A DNA stretch of 26,321 bases from Xylaria sp. FL1777 (lineage: Eukaryota > Ascomycota > Sordariomycetes > Xylariales > Xylariaceae). The stretch lies in the NCBI GenBank assembly GCA_022578965.1, contig MU400894.1:1-26321 (forward strand). The letters are read 5' to 3'. The notes below the pieces were generated by a model, which was not told the DNA's origin, did no database searches, and saw only the letters and a program-made list of their open reading frames with translations. Positions 1-9,961 of this stretch are shown piece after piece; the first letter of the stretch is position 1; each line of letters starts with the position of its first letter. The translations under genes were made by a program, and so were the position numbers.

Positions 1-2660
1 TAGCAATATTTAATATAATTTGTTTTTTATGTTTTTATATAAATATATTAAAAAGTTTAGTTTTTTTAAGTATATAACTATTATTATAGCTAAAAATATT
101 TTTATTAAATTTTTTAATCTTTTAGAATTTTTGCTTATATTTTTAAAAAATTTTATTTTATTTTGTTACTTTAAGTAAAATTATATTAGCTTATACTTTT
201 AAATTAATTAAAGTGTTATATTTTTTTTTTAATATATAAGTTTAATTTTAAATTAGTTTTGCTAGTTATTATATTAAACTTTATGTAAAGCTTTAGTTTT
301 TTTAGCTACTTGCTGCTTTTTTAGCAAGTGCTTATTTTATTTTTTGATTTTTTTTTATAAAATGTTTAAATGTTTATTTTTTTTAGTACTTTAGATATTA
401 TTATACTTTGTTTTATTTTTGCTTTTAGTTAAGCTTTAAATTACAGTTTTTAAGCTTTTTTGCTTTTAGCAACTATTTTTTAATATAATTATGCTTTAAT
501 TAGCTAGTAATATTTATAGTAGTTATTTTTATATTTTTTTAAAATAATATTATAAATGCAATTAAAATTTTTTTTAAATATTGCAAATTTTTGTAAATTT
601 TTATAATAAACTATAATTATAACTAACTACTTTAATTTATAAAAGTTTTATATTTTTGTTTTTATAATTTATTTAAAAAACTAATTATTTTTTAGTTTAT
701 TAAATAAATATTAATAATAATAATATACTATATAGCAATTTTATAATACTTTGTTATGTTTTAGATTTTTTAAGCATAAAATATTATTATTGTTTTTTAT
801 TATAGTTTTATTATAATAATAACTTTTAGCAATTAGTTAAATTGCTAGCTTTAGTTTTTAAAACATATTAGTTTTTGCGCTAACTATTAATGCTTTTTTA
901 TTTTGTTGCATTTAAAGCAGTTTAAGCTATAAAAATACTTTATTTATTTTTATTAGTTTTTTTTTGTAGTGTTTTTTATAGCTTTTAATTTTATTTGTTT
1001 TTGCTTTAAAGTTTTATAAGTTTTATTTTTTTAAGTTTATTTAGCAACTAAGTGTTTTAATAGTTTATAATTAGTTTAATAACTATATTATTTATAATTA
1101 TAGTTTTGTTTTTTTAAACATAATTTTTTTTTAAGCTATATTTTAAGCTTTAATAATTTAAAGTTTTTATAGTTTTATAAGTTTATTAACTATGTTAATT
1201 TATTATTTTTTATTATTTGCTACTTTTAATTAAACTATTTTTTTAAGTTATATATTAAATAACTTTAATTATTTATATAGCAAATATATTTTTTTGTAAT
1301 TTGTTTTAATAATTATAAAGCTTTTAAATAATATTTATATGTTTGTTTATTTTAACTTATATAAATAAAGCATTTAAATTTATTTAGTATAATATTTTTA
1401 TTTTAACTTAAAATAGCAACTTTATATTTTTGCTTTAAAAACGTATTTTTTAAGTTGTTTTATTATTTTTTATTGTTTTAGACTTTTATAACTTGTACTT
1501 TTTTTTTAAGTTAAAAATTTTTTTCTTTTTTATAGCTTTTTTTTCTGTTTTTTTTTTTTAAATTAGCATTGTTTTTAAAAGTATTTTTTCTTTTTATAGT
1601 TATAACATTTAACTTTAAACATATTTTAAAATTATTATTCTTAGATTTTATTAATTTGCTTAAATTTCTATTTAATACTTTTTTAAGTATTTTTTTTTTT
1701 ATTTTTTTTAGTTCTTTTAGTTTTAAAGTACTAATTAAATAATTATCGATTAATTATAATAGCTATATTAATATATGTATTAATTTTTGCTAGTTTATTT
1801 ATTTTGCATAGTTTGTTTTAAACTTAAGTTTTAAGTTTATTATAAAATAAATAAAACAATATAAGCTTAAGCAATTTTAAAATTATTACTAATTGTTTAA
1901 ATTTTATAGCATAATTTATTGCTGCTTTTATTTGTTTTAAGCAATAAAGTGCTTTTTTTACATGTTTTGCTTTTTAAATATTTTTAAATAATGCTTTTAT
2001 TTAATTTTTAAACTTAATATAGTTTTTAAAAATTTTTTTTGTTTTTAGCTTAAAGTTAGTTAACTTATTAGCTTTTAGAAAATTTTTTAAAATAAATTAA
2101 AACTATTTTAATACTTTTTTCAATAAAAATTATAAAATAGTTATTATTTTTTAGTTTTTTTTTATAATAGTAATAAAGTATTATTTTAAATAAAGTTTAA
2201 CATAAATTAAAAACGCTTTTATATTTATAAATTTATTATAAAGCTTTAAAGCAGTAAGTTTAAAACTTTTAATGTTTAGTATTTTTAATATTATAAATAA
2301 TTTTAATAGTAAAAATAATAGTAGTAATAAAAAATTAAGTTTTTTATTTTAAGTTATTACTTTAAATATAATAATAATAAAAATAAGCATTAAGTTTATT
2401 AGTAATAATATTAATATTAGTTATAATATAATTATTTATTTAAAGCTTTAATTTATTATTATAATAATAGTTATTATTGCTGCTTTAATTATTATAGCTA
2501 ATATTTATGCTAGTTTAAAAGTTATAACGCTTAGTATTTAAGCTGTTTTTTAAGTTAAAGCAACTAGTTTGTTTTGTAGTACTAGCATTAATGTTAGTTT
2601 TTTTTTACTATTATTGCTTAATTTTTTTTTTTTTGCTACTGCTTTTTTTTTAATAAAAAT
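1..2660 (-). pseudogene. RIP-degraded gag region of family-2 gypsy element
   Basis: This is the structural (capsid) gene region of a Ty3/gypsy element. On the minus strand the first ~450 bases (2660-2210) give a leucine- and isoleucine-rich stretch that makes sense as a proline/serine/threonine-rich linker after C-to-T decay. About 2130-1790 then gives a Retrotrans_gag-like segment with short motifs such as ALYCLKQ, INYAIKFKQL and YLFYNKL, matching the family's typical D..A...L..L.Q...Y..EF..L.......FY..L pattern. Beyond about 900 the frame becomes K/N/Q-rich, probably an acidic tail or the start of protease; I could not place a CCHC zinc knuckle. Stops are almost all TAA or TAG, as expected from CAA, CAG, CGA and TGG. 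The start codon is not identifiable. Gag identity is fairly sure, its limits are not. Confidence 0.6.
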
Positions 2661-2949
2661 AGCTAATAAAAGTGGTAAAGTTTATTGTTTTAATATATTG
2701 CTAGTTCTAAAAGTTTTTAAGATCTTTAAACTTAATTTTTAACTTTTTGTTTTTAGTAATATAACTTAAATTTAGTTTATTAATTATTAAGTAAAGTTTA
2801 CTTATATAATGCTATTTAGCATTTTTGTTTTTTGAATATTTTTTTAGTATACTTTTAAAAATCTATTTTGTAAATTGTTTATTATTTAACGTTTTATATT
2901 AATATTTGTTTTTATATATTAAGTTTTATTAATTAAAAAGCTATTAAAA

Positions 2950-3443
2950 TATAACAAACTTATTATATATTAATATAATAGGTTTGCTTTTAAAGTCTTA
3001 ATTTGTAAGTAATAATAAGATTTTTAACAGTAGTTCGTTAAGAAAATTTTTAAAGTACTTTTATTACTATGCATTAATAAAAGTTTTAAAGGATTAAAAG
3101 TAATAAATATATTAATGCTTAACAATTATAAAAAATTAATAGCTAAAAAACTAGAACTAAATAAATAACTAAATATAAAAAGTATATAATTATATAAACA
3201 AAAAAAAAGTAAAAAAAGTAGTAACTTTTTTTAAATTACCGCAAGTTTAATAAGCATTAAATTATTATAAGCTTAGTAAGCTTTAAATTACTATAAGCTT
3301 AATAAGCTTTAAATTACTGTAAGCTTAGTAAACTAAGTAAGTTATTATATAACTTTAGCTTTAACTAATAAAAAAAAAGGTGCAAAGTATATATAAAGAC
3401 ATTAAGCTGCTTTAAAGGCTACCTTTGTGCTAATTTCGTAACA
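2950..3443 (-). repeat. 5' LTR (494 bp) of left family-2 element
   Basis: On the minus strand it begins TGTTACGAAATTAGCAC at 3443 and ends near GTTATA at 2950; the unmutated end was probably TTACA, as seen in the copies at 15828-16321 and 25085-25578. All three copies are exactly 494 bp, begin TG (or RIP-altered TA) and end CA (or TA). This is the least mutated copy at its 5' end, still carrying ACG and CAAAGG where the others have ATA and TAAAGG or CAAAAG. It contains the 26-bp tandem array described separately. Confidence 0.88.
3232..3335 (-). repeat. Four 26-bp tandem repeats inside family-2 LTR
   Basis: Four consecutive units of about 26 bp occur, each with the core AAGCTTA-N-TAAGCTT (a 15-bp palindrome with 7-bp arms) followed by a TA-rich AATTTA tail. 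The last unit is the most diverged. The same array lies at 15936-16039 and 25193-25296. Confidence 0.8.
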
Positions 3444-4380
3444 TATAAACTAAAAATAACAATAATATATTATGTTAGTTTTTTTATACTAAGTTAACTA
3501 TTAATGCATTAAGTTTATTTATTTATGTTTAAAAGTAGTTACGTTTTAATGCTATTATTTTTAGCTTGTTTATTAAGCGTTCGTTAGTTTTTTGCAAGTT
3601 GTTAAAGTTTTTCTGCTTTTTATTATTGCTATATAGCCTATTAGTAAAAAATCTAAAAGCATTTAATTTTTTTTTTAGTGTATTAATTTAGTTCTGCATG
3701 CTAACTTATATGCTAAATCTTATATTAGCAAAAAGTTCTTTTTATTTAAGTAAGTTTAATACTTTATTTTTTTTTACCTGTAGTATTTTATATAAATTAA
3801 AAGCATATTATATATTAGTAATTATTATAATGTTTTATAGCTTAAACTTTTGCTATAATGCCTTAAGATAATTTAGCAAGCTTAAAAATCTGTTTTTATT
3901 TATAAGTTTTTTAAACATAAATATAGCTTTTTTTATTTTGTTTATAAATGGATTAAAAAAGAAAGCAAAATTGTTTCCTTTAATACACGTAGTTATATAG
4001 CTTTTAATAAGATTTTTAGCTTTTTTGTTAAAATTATAATAATTATAAACGTACTAATTAGCTAAAAAGAAAAATTCTTAGATTGCATGCTTAAATTAAA
4101 TAGCTAAATATACTATGCTATTAAAGTTTTTTTTATTTAGTGTTATAATATAAGTATTAAAGTTATAAATAAAGAATACATTAAAAGATCGTTTATAAGC
4201 TTTTATGCAAAGTTTTTTTTTTATATAAAGCAAACTTTGTTTAATGTTATTAAATAAAAACTAGACTGCTTTATAAGCAGCTGCTTTAATTATAGCACGT
4301 TTCTTTAGTAAGCGCACTATATTGCTAAAACAAAAAGTTCTAAGTCTACATTTTAGTAATTAGTTCAAGTTAATAAAATA
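3444..4380 (-). pseudogene. Unassigned RIP-decayed coding relic, about 312 codons
   Basis: On the minus strand one frame runs from 4380 to 3444 with about 14 stops in 312 codons, roughly half of what random sequence of this composition would give. No stop is TGA, and several runs of 40-60 codons have none. The C-terminal third looks helical and charged, with readable pieces such as NNLQKTNERLINKLKIIALK that suggest a coiled coil. The middle has aromatic and basic stretches (NNFAFFFNPFINKIKKAIF). The relic is cut at 3443/3444 by the left family-2 LTR. I do not recognise the protein. Coiled coils of this kind precede the capsid domain in some fungal gypsy Gag proteins, so a third element's gag is my best guess, but a host-gene fragment cannot be excluded. 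Confidence 0.5.
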
Positions 4381-4753
4381 ACCTATTAGTTAATTAATTA
4401 GTTTGTTAGATTAAGAAAATATTTAATAAAGCAGTTTTAAGTGCTTTAAGAAAAGTAATACTTAGATTATTATACGTTAAGCTATTTTAAAAAACAAAGC
4501 TTTATTTAAAAAGCTAAATTTGTATTAAAATCTAAGTATAAAAAAAAAAAAAGCTATTTTATAAAGTAGTTTGTAAAAAGTAGCTAAATAGCTAAATTAC
4601 AGTATATGTAGCTAATAAATAGTTTATGCACTATTAAATAGTCCATATATATATATAAACTAGCTTAGCTACATTAAAGTATAGCGCAGCTATATTTATT
4701 TAGCTACATTAAAACATAAGGCTATAAGGCCATTAGTTATTATACCGTAACTA
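4381..4753 (-). other. Non-coding stretch; possible LTR or leader of the unassigned minus-strand element
   Basis: No usable frame was found on either strand. The segment holds homopolymer runs and several GTAGCTA/TAGCTAC-type words, plus a less AT-rich patch around 4680-4750. Read on the minus strand it starts TAGTTACGGTATAATAAC at 4753, which could be an LTR start with TG turned into TA. It lies directly before the coding relic on that strand and directly upstream of the readable pol of element H on the other strand. That placement fits a 5' LTR plus leader of an element inserted into H, but no second LTR or target duplication is in the window to prove it. Confidence 0.25.
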
Positions 4754-4789
4754 AAAAGCAAAAACTATTAATTAAAAAAATAAAAAACA

Positions 4790-6949
4790 AAGCAAAAAAA
4801 TTAAAAAAATCGCAAAAAAAATTCTAAACGAAATACTAAAAATATATTATAGATTTTATAAACTATTTAAAAAAAAAAAAAAAAAGAACTTTTTAAACAT
4901 AAGTTATAAAATTATTACATTTTTATTAAAGAAAAATATTAACTAAAGCTTTATTAAGTATACTATATAAGCTTAAATAAAATAAACGCTTTATAAAAAT
5001 ACATTTAAAAAAATTTAGCAAAAGAATTTTTAAAAAAATCTTAGTTATTTGCTAAATATTTTATAGTATTAGTACTTAAAATAAAAAATAAAAAACAACT
5101 AATTAATAAAAAAGAAAAACTAATATAATAAATAATAGTTAATTATTAACTATTAAACATAATTATTATTATAAATAAATACTTTTTTACTTTACTAGTA
5201 ATTATAAAAAAAAACATTAGTTAAGCAAAATAGTTTATAGTAGTTAATATTTTAAATAAATATTATGCTATTAAAATAGCTAAAAAAAAAAAATAAAAAA
5301 CTGCTATATAAACAGTATATAAATTATATAAGTATATAGTTATGCTATAAAAACTATAAAACATATTAGCTAGCTTTTAATATATAATAATAATAATTTT
5401 ACGGAAGTTTTTAAATAAGTTTATGTTTATTTACTTAAATAATATTTTAATTTACTTTAAAACACTAAAAAAATATAAAAAACATATAACTTAAGTATTA
5501 AAAACATTTAAATAAGCAAAATTATAACTTAATACAAAAAAATATATATAGTATATATAGAAAATTAACTTTTTAGGATTTATAATTACTTTAAAACAAA
5601 TATAAATTTAATAGTTAAAAATTAATATAATATAAAACTAAAAAATATTTAATTTAGCTATTGTTATAAATATATAACAAGCATTAAGATTTTTAAACTA
5701 TGTTTAAATGTTAATTTAAAACTTTAAAAAAATGGCATTTTACTTTATAAAGTATATAAAGAAAAAATATAAAAAAAAATCTTTTTTAATTTTAAAGAAA
5801 GCTTAAAAAGCTTTTAAAGAACTAAAACTAAAAGTTATTTTTAATTTTATAGTTAAACTACTTAATTTATAAAAAAAGAAAAAGCTAAAAATAAATGCTT
5901 TAAATAGTATAATTATAAAAGTTTTAAAACAACTAAAAAACAACAGAAAATAGCACTTAATAGCTTATTACTTTAAAGCACTATAAAATGTAGCATTATA
6001 ATACTTTATATATAACAAAAAACTGCTTGTAATTATTATAGCACTTAAAAAGTAAAAACTATTTTTTATAAAAACTATAAAGCTAATTAAAATTTATTTA
6101 AATTATTAAAACTTAATAAAATTTATAACTATATAAAAGATTACTAAACAATATAAAAATTAAATAGTTTTTTTCTTTAAGTTTAATTTTAAAATATGTT
6201 ATATTAAAGAAAAAAAAAACATTTAAGCAAACATATTTAATTAACGAAGTTAAAAAAAATTTAAGGTTTTAAAAAAAAACATTTAAGTATTACATCTTTA
6301 AAAAAATAAAAGTTTAAAAATTAAAGTTATACTTAAAGACTTTATAAATATATAGCTATAATAAGCTTATAACTTAAAAAAGTTAGCATAACTATAAAAA
6401 TACAAAAAATTAAAAAATAATAAGCTAATATATAAACATAAGGTTTATTTACTAAAATTTTTATGAAACAAGTTTATTAAAGAATTTTATAAACATTTAT
6501 TATATAAATACTAAAAAGCAATAAAAATAATCTAACAATTATAAAAAAAGTACAATTTTTTAAAACTATAAAACATAGTTAAATTTATTATAAAAAAGTG
6601 CAACATTTATAATAAAGCTAAAATAGCTTAATATAAACTTTATAAATTATTATAACTTATATAAATACTTAAATAAGCATAACACACTATTGCTTAAAAT
6701 TTTATTATAGTATTATTTTTATTAACTAATTTAATTATAAAAATATAATATAATAAAATATAAGTTATTATTAATAAACTTACTAAATATATTTACTTTT
6801 TATTGTTTAAAGAAAATATAATAGCTAAATAACTTATATACGCTTTTATATATTAATATTTAAATAAGCATAAGCTACTAAAAAAAATTATTTTAAACTA
6901 AAATAAATTATTTACTTTTAAGTTTAAAACTAGCTTTTTTAAACTTATT
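4790..6949 (+). pseudogene. Pol of element H: reverse transcriptase, RNase H, integrase N-terminal part
   Basis: Degenerate translation follows Ty3/gypsy Pol in order. The RT N-terminus spans about 4850-5000 and the RT core about 5000-5560, with YKYIVM at about 5327 and YLNN at 5432-5443, where YLDD has lost both catalytic aspartates to asparagine. FLGFIIT-like sequence follows, then the pre-RNase H segment (KAFKEL) near 5810. The integrase begins around 6430: of the zinc-finger CxxC only TGC 6599-6601 survives, the second Cys having become Tyr. The first catalytic Asp is AAT 6698-6700 and the second AAC 6896-6898. An INKLTKY motif (from V-D-R-L-T-K-Y type) is clear. The main frame is constant from about 4886; upstream of a 17-A run (4869-4885) it reads one base off, so a homopolymer slip is likely. 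It is broken at 6949 by the copia insertion. Confidence 0.85.
6945..6949. repeat. Target site duplication TTATT, left copy
   Basis: The five bases immediately before the copia 5' LTR are TTATT and are identical to 14325-14329 just after its 3' LTR. Five bp is the usual copia/gypsy duplication length. Perfect identity amid heavy mutation is helped by the sequence lacking C and G. Confidence 0.88.
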
Positions 6950-7236
6950 TGTTGGAATAACTGGTTATTGGTTGTAATTTTTATATATAGTATGTATAAT
7001 AGGTTTTGTACGAAAACTACTTTGTGCAAGAGCTATTGCATAAACCGAGGTAATCTTAGTGTTAGCTTAGCTTATACGTTAGCAAAGTTCTTATATATAA
7101 AAGAGAACTTTTGCTTTGTACGAACCTTTTTTTTTTTTAAACATATAGAATATAAACAGCTTATAATATAAAGATTATTATATTTTGTTTTAGTATATAT
7201 ATATTAAACGTACGATTATATAAAGCTTATTTAATA
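6950..7236 (+). repeat. 5' LTR of copia copy A (287 bp)
   Basis: Begins TGTTGGAATAACTGG and ends TTTAATA, where the partner LTR has TTTAACA. Hand alignment with 14038-14324 gives about 41 differences, all transitions, with no gaps. This copy keeps the C or G at about 24 of those sites and the 3' LTR at about 17, so it is the somewhat less mutated partner. It contains an imperfect inverted repeat GCAAAGTTCT (7082-7091) / AGAACTTTTGC (7104-7114) around a TATATAAAAG word. That word reads TACATAAAAG or CACATAAAAA in the sister LTRs, so it should not be taken as a proven TATA box. Confidence 0.93.
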
Positions 7237-7804
7237 CTAATTAATAGTTATATTTGCACTTTTAACTTACTTGCAACGAACTATAAATTAGCTAAAGTAA
7301 TAACAAAGTTATATAATATACTTTTATTTTAACTTGTTAAAAAAAGATTTGTTTTTTATATTACGCTTGTTTGTCTTTTAATGTACGGATATATTATTTA
7401 GTTTACTTTTTTTAATTAGCTAAAGTAGGTATATATAAAGAAAAAAAAAAGAAAATCTAATTTATTTATATATAAAAACTAAACTTTTAACTTGTTTGTT
7501 AGTATTAAAAACGAAATAAAAAAAATAGCAAGTAACTTTGCTATTTTTTTAACTATATTGCTATATAAACACTAAGCAATATATTAATTATACTGCTATA
7601 CAAAAGCAAAACAGCAATTTATATAACCTAAATATAAAATTAAATATATTATATAATTTAGCTAAATTTATTATATTTTAAAAAAACAAACAACTATTTA
7701 TAACGCTTTTAAAGTTAAAGCTAGTTATTTTTACGTATAAAAACCTAGCTAAAAATGTTTTAATAAGCATATAATAAATAAACGCTTAAATTAATTTTAA
7801 AATA
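7237..7804 (+). other. Leader of copia copy A, with a 13-bp hairpin
   Basis: No readable coding segment was found. Just after the LTR comes C-TAATTAATAG in this copy and T-TAATTAGTAG in copy B. A primer-binding site would be expected to start here with TGG, so TAA may be a RIP-altered TGG, but the tRNA cannot be told. At 7519-7531 / 7538-7550 lies a perfect 13-bp inverted repeat AAAAAAATAGCAA / TTGCTATTTTTTT with a 6-base loop. In copy B it is imperfect. Confidence 0.5.
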
Positions 7805-9961
7805 TAAAGCTAAAAAATCGATTTTAGCTATGCAACTAAAATTAAGCTAAATATTAAGCTAGCATTTTATTATACTAACTATTTATATTTTTGTAGATTA
7901 TTAGACTACTTTTAAGAAAAGTTTACTAAAATCTTTAAAAAATAAACAAAAAATTATTTCCAGGAAATTTATTAAAGCGTACAAAACGCTTTGCTTAAAA
8001 ACCTTAAATTAAAAGGAATTTATTTAACGTTAAAAATAACTATAATTTAAAAGTTTATAAAAATAGCCTACAAAAACTTTATAATTAAAAAATTAAAAAA
8101 ACTATTAAATACTTGTTGTATAATAATTATTTAACTATTAGCAATATTTTTAATATTAAGCTAATAGCTAAATATCTTTTTGTATAATAGTTAAAACTTT
8201 TTAAACTATTTATATACTAAACTATTTTTTAAAAACCTAAGTTTTAACATATAATTTTAAACGTAATAACATAAATATTAACTACAATTAATTTAGCTAA
8301 GTATTAAATACTAGAATTTCTTTAAACTGTTTAATTTTTATATAACAAAAGCAAGCTATAAACTAATTTTTTAACTAATATATAAATATTTTGTTTAGCA
8401 TTATTTATTGCAAATATTAAAGCAAAAAACATATGTTTATATAACATTAAATTTAGCTATTAAAAGCACGTTTTTTAATTTACTTTTAATAAAGTTTATA
8501 TAAAACAAATTTATATCTTTTAATAAATATATTACTTTTTAAAAAAGCTAAAACTTAAGCTAGAACTATATAAACAAGCTATATAACTTATTATATAATA
8601 AAGCTTGTTTATTTATTACTGCTTGCTAATATATTAAAATTACAAAAAACTAATATTATGCTATATTTTTATATATTTTAAAAGGTTATATAAAGAACTT
8701 TTTTATTAACTATATTAGTTTAAACAAAACTTAAAATAAAATATATTATATAATAAATATTTATTTTAATACTAATATAAACTATAGCTAGTATTAAGCT
8801 AACTAAACAATAGTTTTTTTTATACAAATAAAAAAAGAAAACTTAAACTTAGCTTTATATAAAATATTTAAATTAATGCTTAATAAGCTTAAAAAAGCAT
8901 AGCAAGCGTTTAGCGCTAATTACTAAAGCAAAATTTAACTAAATATAAACGTTATATAAGTATATTAAAGTATACTAAAGTTAGCTATAATGTTAATTTT
9001 CTAAAAACTTACGTGCAAAAGATTTTTTGCTAACTTATAAGCATGCTTATATATAATGTTAAATAATACAGCAAAAACCTTTATATAAAAAAACAATAAG
9101 TTATACTTTATAAACTAAAAATATAATTATAGCTATATAAAAAACTAACGATTTAAATTTATATTAAAGTTATTAAATTAATTAATTAAATAGCTAAGCT
9201 ACTTTTAAAACTATAACTAAAAAAACTAAAATTTTTATACAAACAAAAAATGCTTTGTTTGCTAAAAAAAAAGCTACTAGTTAATATGCTATATCTTTTA
9301 AAAAAAAGCTTATATAAAAAATATATTCTTTAATTTGCATAAAATAATCTATAACTAAAAACTTACTTTAAAAGAATTTTCTTTATACGTAACAAAATGC
9401 AAAAAATATCTAAAGTTAAACAACAGTGCTAAAAATATTAATAAGAAATTTAGTAATTAAATTACTTAATATTTAATAAATAGTGCATTTTTTTATTATA
9501 TAACAAAAAAAAATATTTAAAACTATAAAATAACAGTGCTATATAATTAGTTTATATTAAGCAATTATTATTATATAAATTACTAAAGTAAACTTTAAAA
9601 TATTAGCGCTTTTAACTATTTAATAGTAAAAAAAGCTTAATTAAAAGCATACTTTTAAATATATCTTTATATAAAAGTTAGTTAAACTTTAAGTAGCATT
9701 TATATTTATTTTAGCAGAAATAATATTATAAGTATTATAAGCACTATATAAATAAAAAACGCTTTTAGTATAACTATATATTATGTTTTAAATACTTTTA
9801 CTTTTTTTTTATTTTTATTAAAAAATGTTAACTGCTTAAAAGCATATTTTAATAATATAAAAAACATTATTATATAATAAAACAAAAAGACTATTTTTGT
9901 TATATAAAAATAAAAACACTTGTTTTTTAATATTAGTTTATATAAAGCAAATTTATACTTT
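7805..9961 (+). pseudogene. Gag (and probably protease) region of copia copy A
   Basis: This lies between the leader and the integrase, in the place of gag and protease. In the same frame as the downstream pol, 7805-8160 reads with few stops and gives pieces such as YFQEIY and FIKIAYKNFII, which look like an alpha-helical capsid-like protein. I do not recognise a specific gag family, and could find neither a CCHC knuckle nor a clear D-S/T-G protease motif. Stops are nearly all TAA or TAG, as elsewhere. The ATG cannot be chosen. Copy B (21005-23160) carries the same region with further transitions. Confidence 0.45.

Larger units (their letters stand above)
1..3443 (-). mobile_element. Family-2 Ty3/gypsy retrotransposon, left copy, 3' part outside window
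   Basis: Reading on the minus strand from 3443 leftwards there is a 494-bp LTR and then a gag-like internal region that runs off the window at 1. The stretch from 3443 down to about 2200 is the reverse complement of 25085-26321, with almost only C/T and G/A differences, so the two are copies of one family. The LTR end at 3443 abuts unrelated sequence at 3444, which marks an insertion boundary. The 5 bases outside it (3444-3448) cannot be tested as a target duplication because the other end is not in the window. The element is dead: no frame stays open. Confidence 0.85.
4754..6949 (+). mobile_element. Element H (family-2 gypsy/chromovirus), 5' segment before copia insertion
   Basis: First of two pieces of one element; the second is 14330-16321. 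The pieces join exactly when the copia element 6950-14324 and one copy of its TTATT duplication are removed, because the integrase frame then continues without shift. Only pol from the RT N-terminus onward is present here. Gag, protease and the 5' LTR are missing to the left, apparently displaced by the minus-strand sequences at 3444-4753. Family-2 membership rests on the LTR at 15828-16321. Confidence 0.8.

Noticed and set aside
7092..7101. TATATAAAAG as an LTR TATA box
   Set aside because: The other LTR copies read TACATAAAAG and CACATAAAAA at this place, so the word is probably created by C-to-T change.
6968..7171. A 67-codon open frame on the plus strand
   Set aside because: It lies wholly inside the copia 5' LTR and survives only because this LTR copy is less mutated. 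The sister LTRs at 14038 and 20150 break it, and the product is low-complexity.
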